Assembly: GCF_014646115.1 (NCBI RefSeq)
Contig: NZ_BMMV01000028.1
Coordinates: forward strand, 1 to 64,000
DNA: 64,000 nt
Reading direction: 5' to 3'
Source: Streptomyces camponoticapitis
GTDB lineage: Bacteria > Actinomycetota > Actinomycetes > Streptomycetales > Streptomycetaceae
In this document: positions 61,242-64,000 of the stretch, piece by piece
Numbering within the stretch: position 1 is the stretch's first letter
Layout: each line of letters starts with the position of its first letter
Position numbers and translations under genes: made by a program
The notes under the pieces: model-generated
Database searches by the model: none
Told to the model about the DNA's origin: nothing
Seen by the model: the letters and a program-made list of their open reading frames with translations, nothing else

Positions 61242-61251
61242 CGGCGAAGCC

Positions 61252-62123
61252 TCAGTGCCCTTCCGGAACGATCGCGACGGGGCACGGCGCGTAATGCAGC
61301 ATCGCGTGGTTCACCCGCCCCAGCTGCAGCCCGACGGCGCCAGGGCGCCGGCGAGCACCGACGACGAGAAGATCCCCGGGGGCGGTGTGTTCGAGCAGCG
61401 TCTGATGCGCGGTGCCCTGTACGACCTCCCGGCGGACGGTCACCTCCGTCAAATCCTCGCCCACACCGGCCAGCACTGCGTCCACGCATTCGTCAGCCCC
61501 CTGCCGGTACGCCCTCATCGGGTCGTTGTCGGCCAGGGGATAGGGTACGGCCTCGTGAACCGGGCTGCGCCAGGCGCGTACGGCGACGAGTTCGCACCCC
61601 CTCGACCGGGCTTCGCGGAACGCGAAGCGCGCCGCCGCGCCGCTCGCGGCGGCGTCTCCGACACCGAGAACGACCCTCCCGAGGCCGGTCCGGTCGACGG
61701 GTTCCTGGCCTCGGACCACGCGGGGCAGCGGGCCCGGGCGGCGACGGACAGGCTCACGGATCCCAGGAGCATTGCGGTGACCGGGCCGCGTCCCCGGGAG
61801 CCCACGACGAGCAGCGCGGCGTCGTCCCCCTCTCTCAGGAGCGCTGTCACCGGCTCCTCGGGCTGGACGTCGGTAGTCACCTTCACCTGGGCGGCCAGGG
61901 TGTTCGCACGTTCCTCGGACGTCGCGACCAGATTCTCGGCGAGTACCTGCTCGGACGGGCGGTCCGCGGCGAGCCTGGGCCGTATCTCTTCGTAGTGTTC
62001 CCAGAGCGACGCGTGAACGATTCTCAACGGCAGACCGCGGCGATCCGCTTCGGCCACCGCCCAGTCCAGTGCCTGGAGGCTGCCTTCCGATCCGTCGACT
62101 CCTACGACCAGCGGAAGCTCCAT
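61252..62123 (-). pseudogene. Universal stress protein, frameshifted
   Basis: The N-terminal part in one frame reads LPLVVGVDGSEGSLQALDWA and runs through the ATP motif GSRGRGPVTAMLLGSVSLSVA to ARCP. The C-terminal domain continues in another frame from VVRGQEPVDRTGLGRVVLGV to GARRRPGAVGLQLGRVNHAML and CPVAIVPEGH. One base is missing near 61720-61721 (two bases stand where a codon is needed). Without it the protein would have about 290 residues like its neighbours. As it stands, translation ends at 61515 with a scrambled second domain. A sequencing error is possible. Confidence 0.87.
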
Positions 62124-62207
62124 CACTCCCACAACCTCCTCCAGTGATTCGGTGACGCCCGTCTCCGACCATGTGCGTGTCGGTCGGCCGCCGGGAAGAT
62201 CCCTTGT

Positions 62208-63191
62208 TCAGTCTGCGAACGTCAGCACCTCACGTACCGGCCGACGTTGTGTCCTCGGTCCATGGGGGCCGTATCCCAGCCGCAGGATCATCTGGACATG
62301 CCCTGACCCCGACACCGGATCGCGCAGCAGCCACCGCAGGTCGGACCATTCGAGCGCCTGGGTGGCGAACGAACTCGTCAGTCCGTGCCGTGTGGCGACG
62401 AGGAGCAGCCGTTCCAGTGCCTGTCCCGCCCGCAGCCAGTCGGCCGGTCTGTCCGCCGCCGTGCTGAGCAGCGCCAGCTGTGGCCGGCCCTCGAAGTCGG
62501 CCGTGGACCGGCCCCTCACCACATCGAGCCCGGCGAAGTCGCGGGCGGGGGCGGTTCCACCGCGCTTGCGCGGCCCGAAGGCGTAGTCCGGCACCCCGTC
62601 TGTCGTCACGTCGGTCCTGGAGTTCCTGGTCCACCGTGCGCGCTCGGCGTCCCGGTCGGGGTCCATGAGGTTGTAGCCCTCGCCGTCTCTGATCAGATCC
62701 AGCACCGCCTGAAGGTGCGGGGACGAGAGGTAGGCCAGTTCGGCGCCTTCGAGGCGGGCGGCCTCAACGAGCGCGTTCCGGAGGCCGGTGGGTATCTCCC
62801 GCTCGGAGAACGGGAACCGGCTCGTATTCCGTTCGCGAATGGCCGGATACAGGTCGGCGAGAGCGCCCGGCGTCGTGGCGGAGCCGATGCGTACGGTCGC
62901 CAGAAGGCTCGGAGCGGCCGGATCAGGAAGAAGCGTCGTCCCGGAACTCCGGCCGAGATGGGCGAGCGGAACCCGCAGGTTGAGGAGCGCGGCTCCGCAA
63001 CCGATGTGCAGACCTCGTCCGGCTGGGTCCTCGTGCGGCAGTGCACGCGACGGATCCGCAGACATCGTGAGGGTGCCGGTGCCCGGGGCGTACCGGAACA
63101 GCCATGGCTGCGCGTTGTGCATCGACGGTGCGGCGATGGCGTCGGACACGAGCCCCGTCACCGTCCGCTCGTCGATCGTCTGTACGGACAC
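62208..63191 (-). CDS. Acg-type nitroreductase-family protein
   Basis: This 327-residue protein resembles mycobacterial Acg/Rv2032-like FMN-binding proteins: SDAIAAPSMHNAQPWLFRY (FMN loop), LHIGCGAALLNLRVPLAHLG, AIRERNTSRFPFSEREIPTG, LLSTAADRPADWLRAGQALERLLLVA and LRLGYGP. Such proteins sequester or reduce with flavin and belong to dormancy regulons. GTG 63191 follows GGAGG by four bases. It diverges from the CBS-domain gene. Confidence 0.9.
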   Translation of the reverse strand: MSVQTIDERTVTGLVSDAIAAPSMHNAQPWLFRYAPGTGTLTMSADPSRALPHEDPAGRGLHIGCGAALLNLRVPLAHLGRSSGTTLLPDPAAPSLLATVRIGSATTPGALADLYPAIRERNTSRFPFSEREIPTGLRNALVEAARLEGAELAYLSSPHLQAVLDLIRDGEGYNLMDPDRDAERARWTRNSRTDVTTDGVPDYAFGPRKRGGTAPARDFAGLDVVRGRSTADFEGRPQLALLSTAADRPADWLRAGQALERLLLVATRHGLTSSFATQALEWSDLRWLLRDPVSGSGHVQMILRLGYGPHGPRTQRRPVREVLTFAD

Positions 63192-63248
63192 GGTGCCTCC
63201 TGGGCCTCGTCGTCCTTCCAGCGTGGCGGCGCGACGGAGTTCCGGGCA

Positions 63249-63289
63249 GGGGCCGACCGTCCCCCACCTTGAGCCCTGTCGGCCCCGTA
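63249..63289. promoter_or_regulatory. DosR-box-like dyads between nitroreductase and CBS genes
   Basis: GGGGCC-GACC-GTCCCC (63250-63265) has the half-site and 4-bp spacing of a DosR/DevR box (GGGRC-N4-GYCCC). A second copy in the other direction, GGGGCCGACAGGGCT (63274-63288 read on the minus strand), matches the left half fully. Regulator binding is inferred. Confidence 0.5.
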
Positions 63290-63418
63290 TGGGCACCTGT
63301 CCCAGGGCCTGTCGCCGCCCGATAGGGCTGAGTGGCACCTGGGGTGCCGTGCCGACGGGAGTCACGCTTGAGGTGTGACCGTAGCTGGGCGTCCACCGCC
63401 CTGGAAGGAGTGCAGGAC

Positions 63419-64000
63419 ATGGACCACCGCAGCATCGGTGAACTCATGAGCCGCAACGTCGTGAGCGTGCGCCTCGACACCCCGTTCAAGGAGATCGCCA
63501 GAGCCCTGTCGGATGACGGCATCAGCGCCGTGCCCGTGCTGGACGACGAGGGCTGTCCGGTCGGCGTCGTCTCCGAGGCCGACCTGCTGCACAAGGCGGC
63601 AAACAGGTCCGACATGTCGGGTAGGACACCACTGCCCCACCTTGAGGCATGGGAACGCGCCAGGGCGGAGGGCGTGGTCGCCGCGGAGATCATGTCCGCC
63701 CCGGCGATATGCGCGCGCCCTCAGTGGACGGTCGTGGAGGCCGCGCGTCTCATGGCTGATCGACACGTCAAACGGCTGCCCGTGGTGGACGAGACGGACA
63801 GGCTGCTGGGTATCGTCAGCCGGTCCGACCTGTTGCGCGTGTTTCTCCGGCGGGATAGCGCCATCCACGAGGAGATCTCGCGGGACATCCTGACGCGGAC
63901 GCTGCGGCTGGCACCGTCGGCCGTCATGGCCGACGTCGAAGAGGGGCAGGTCGCGCTCCACGGCGCCGTGGACGACGAACACACCGTCGCGGTTCTCCTG
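63419..64000 (+). CDS. CBS-domain protein with BON-like C-terminus (partial)
   Basis: The frame from ATG 63419 (GGAAGGAG upstream) stays open to the window end, 194 codons so far. Two CBS motifs are clear: IGELMSRNVVSVRLDTPFKE with AVPVLDDEGCPVGVVSEADL, and AAEIMSAPAICARPQWTVVE with RLPVVDETDRLLGIVSRSDL. A BON-type segment (LAPSAVMADVEEGQVALHGA) begins near residue 160. CBS pairs sense adenine nucleotides. The gene diverges from the nitroreductase and belongs to the stress cluster. Confidence 0.92.
   Translation, partial: MDHRSIGELMSRNVVSVRLDTPFKEIARALSDDGISAVPVLDDEGCPVGVVSEADLLHKAANRSDMSGRTPLPHLEAWERARAEGVVAAEIMSAPAICARPQWTVVEAARLMADRHVKRLPVVDETDRLLGIVSRSDLLRVFLRRDSAIHEEISRDILTRTLRLAPSAVMADVEEGQVALHGAVDDEHTVAVLL

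Noticed and set aside
63362..63982. 206-codon minus-strand frame at the window end
   Set aside because: It lies opposite the CBS-domain gene, which has two clear CBS motifs and a good ribosome site.

Overview
The window is high-GC DNA (GC-rich third codon positions, frequent GTG/TTG starts, few T-tracts) and the gene set is that of a Streptomyces or close relative. It contains a linear-chromosome core block running from purA through the kynurenine genes, fba, pyrE, clpB and the HspR-controlled dnaK operon to dcd, then tRNA-Gly. Most core genes lie on the minus strand.

Layout. 1-11 kb: PrsW-type membrane protease, purA, a degenerate diacylglycerol-kinase-like protein, a GbsR/MarR-like regulator divergent from a two-gene ABC exporter, a cytochrome P450 and a NarL-type two-component system. 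11-16 kb: kynA-kynU-serine hydrolase-kynB, a tryptophan-to-anthranilate route. 15.7-30 kb: a DUF3152 zincin, a DHA2 exporter, a PatB-type lyase, fba, pyrE, an aldose-epimerase-like protein, an SRPBCC protein, a membrane aminopropyltransferase, an aminotransferase, and a membrane mannosyltransferase-like gene that seems to start at CTG. 30-42 kb: clpB and dnaK-grpE-dnaJ-hspR, each preceded by HAIR operators for HspR. Between them sits a small accessory cassette: a 55-aa secreted peptide coupled to a Rieske-like protein without iron ligands, facing two tandem paralogous LuxR-type regulators. 42-49 kb: sugar transferase, Fe-S oxidoreductase, FG-GAP lipoprotein, Yip1-like protein, a frameshifted phosphoribosyltransferase and dcd.

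49.2-57.7 kb is an integrated mobilisable element next to tRNA-Gly(CCC). It has a tyrosine integrase and excisionase (TTGA overlap), an XRE regulator with a candidate operator, a winged-helix initiator-like gene carrying five 17-bp dyads in all three reading phases, a zinc-finger protein, an SpdB-like membrane protein, an array of GGGGACCG octamers, an oriT-like cluster of inverted repeats, a MobC-like protein and an HxxxHxH relaxase. No TraB/FtsK-type translocase and no second attachment site were found, so the right boundary is open.

58-64 kb is a stress or dormancy cluster: four tandem-domain universal stress proteins (one frameshifted), an Acg-type nitroreductase and a CBS-domain protein cut by the window end. 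A DosR-box-like dyad lies between the last two. The cluster resembles actinobacterial hypoxia/dormancy regulons; whether it is chromosomal or element cargo cannot be decided here.
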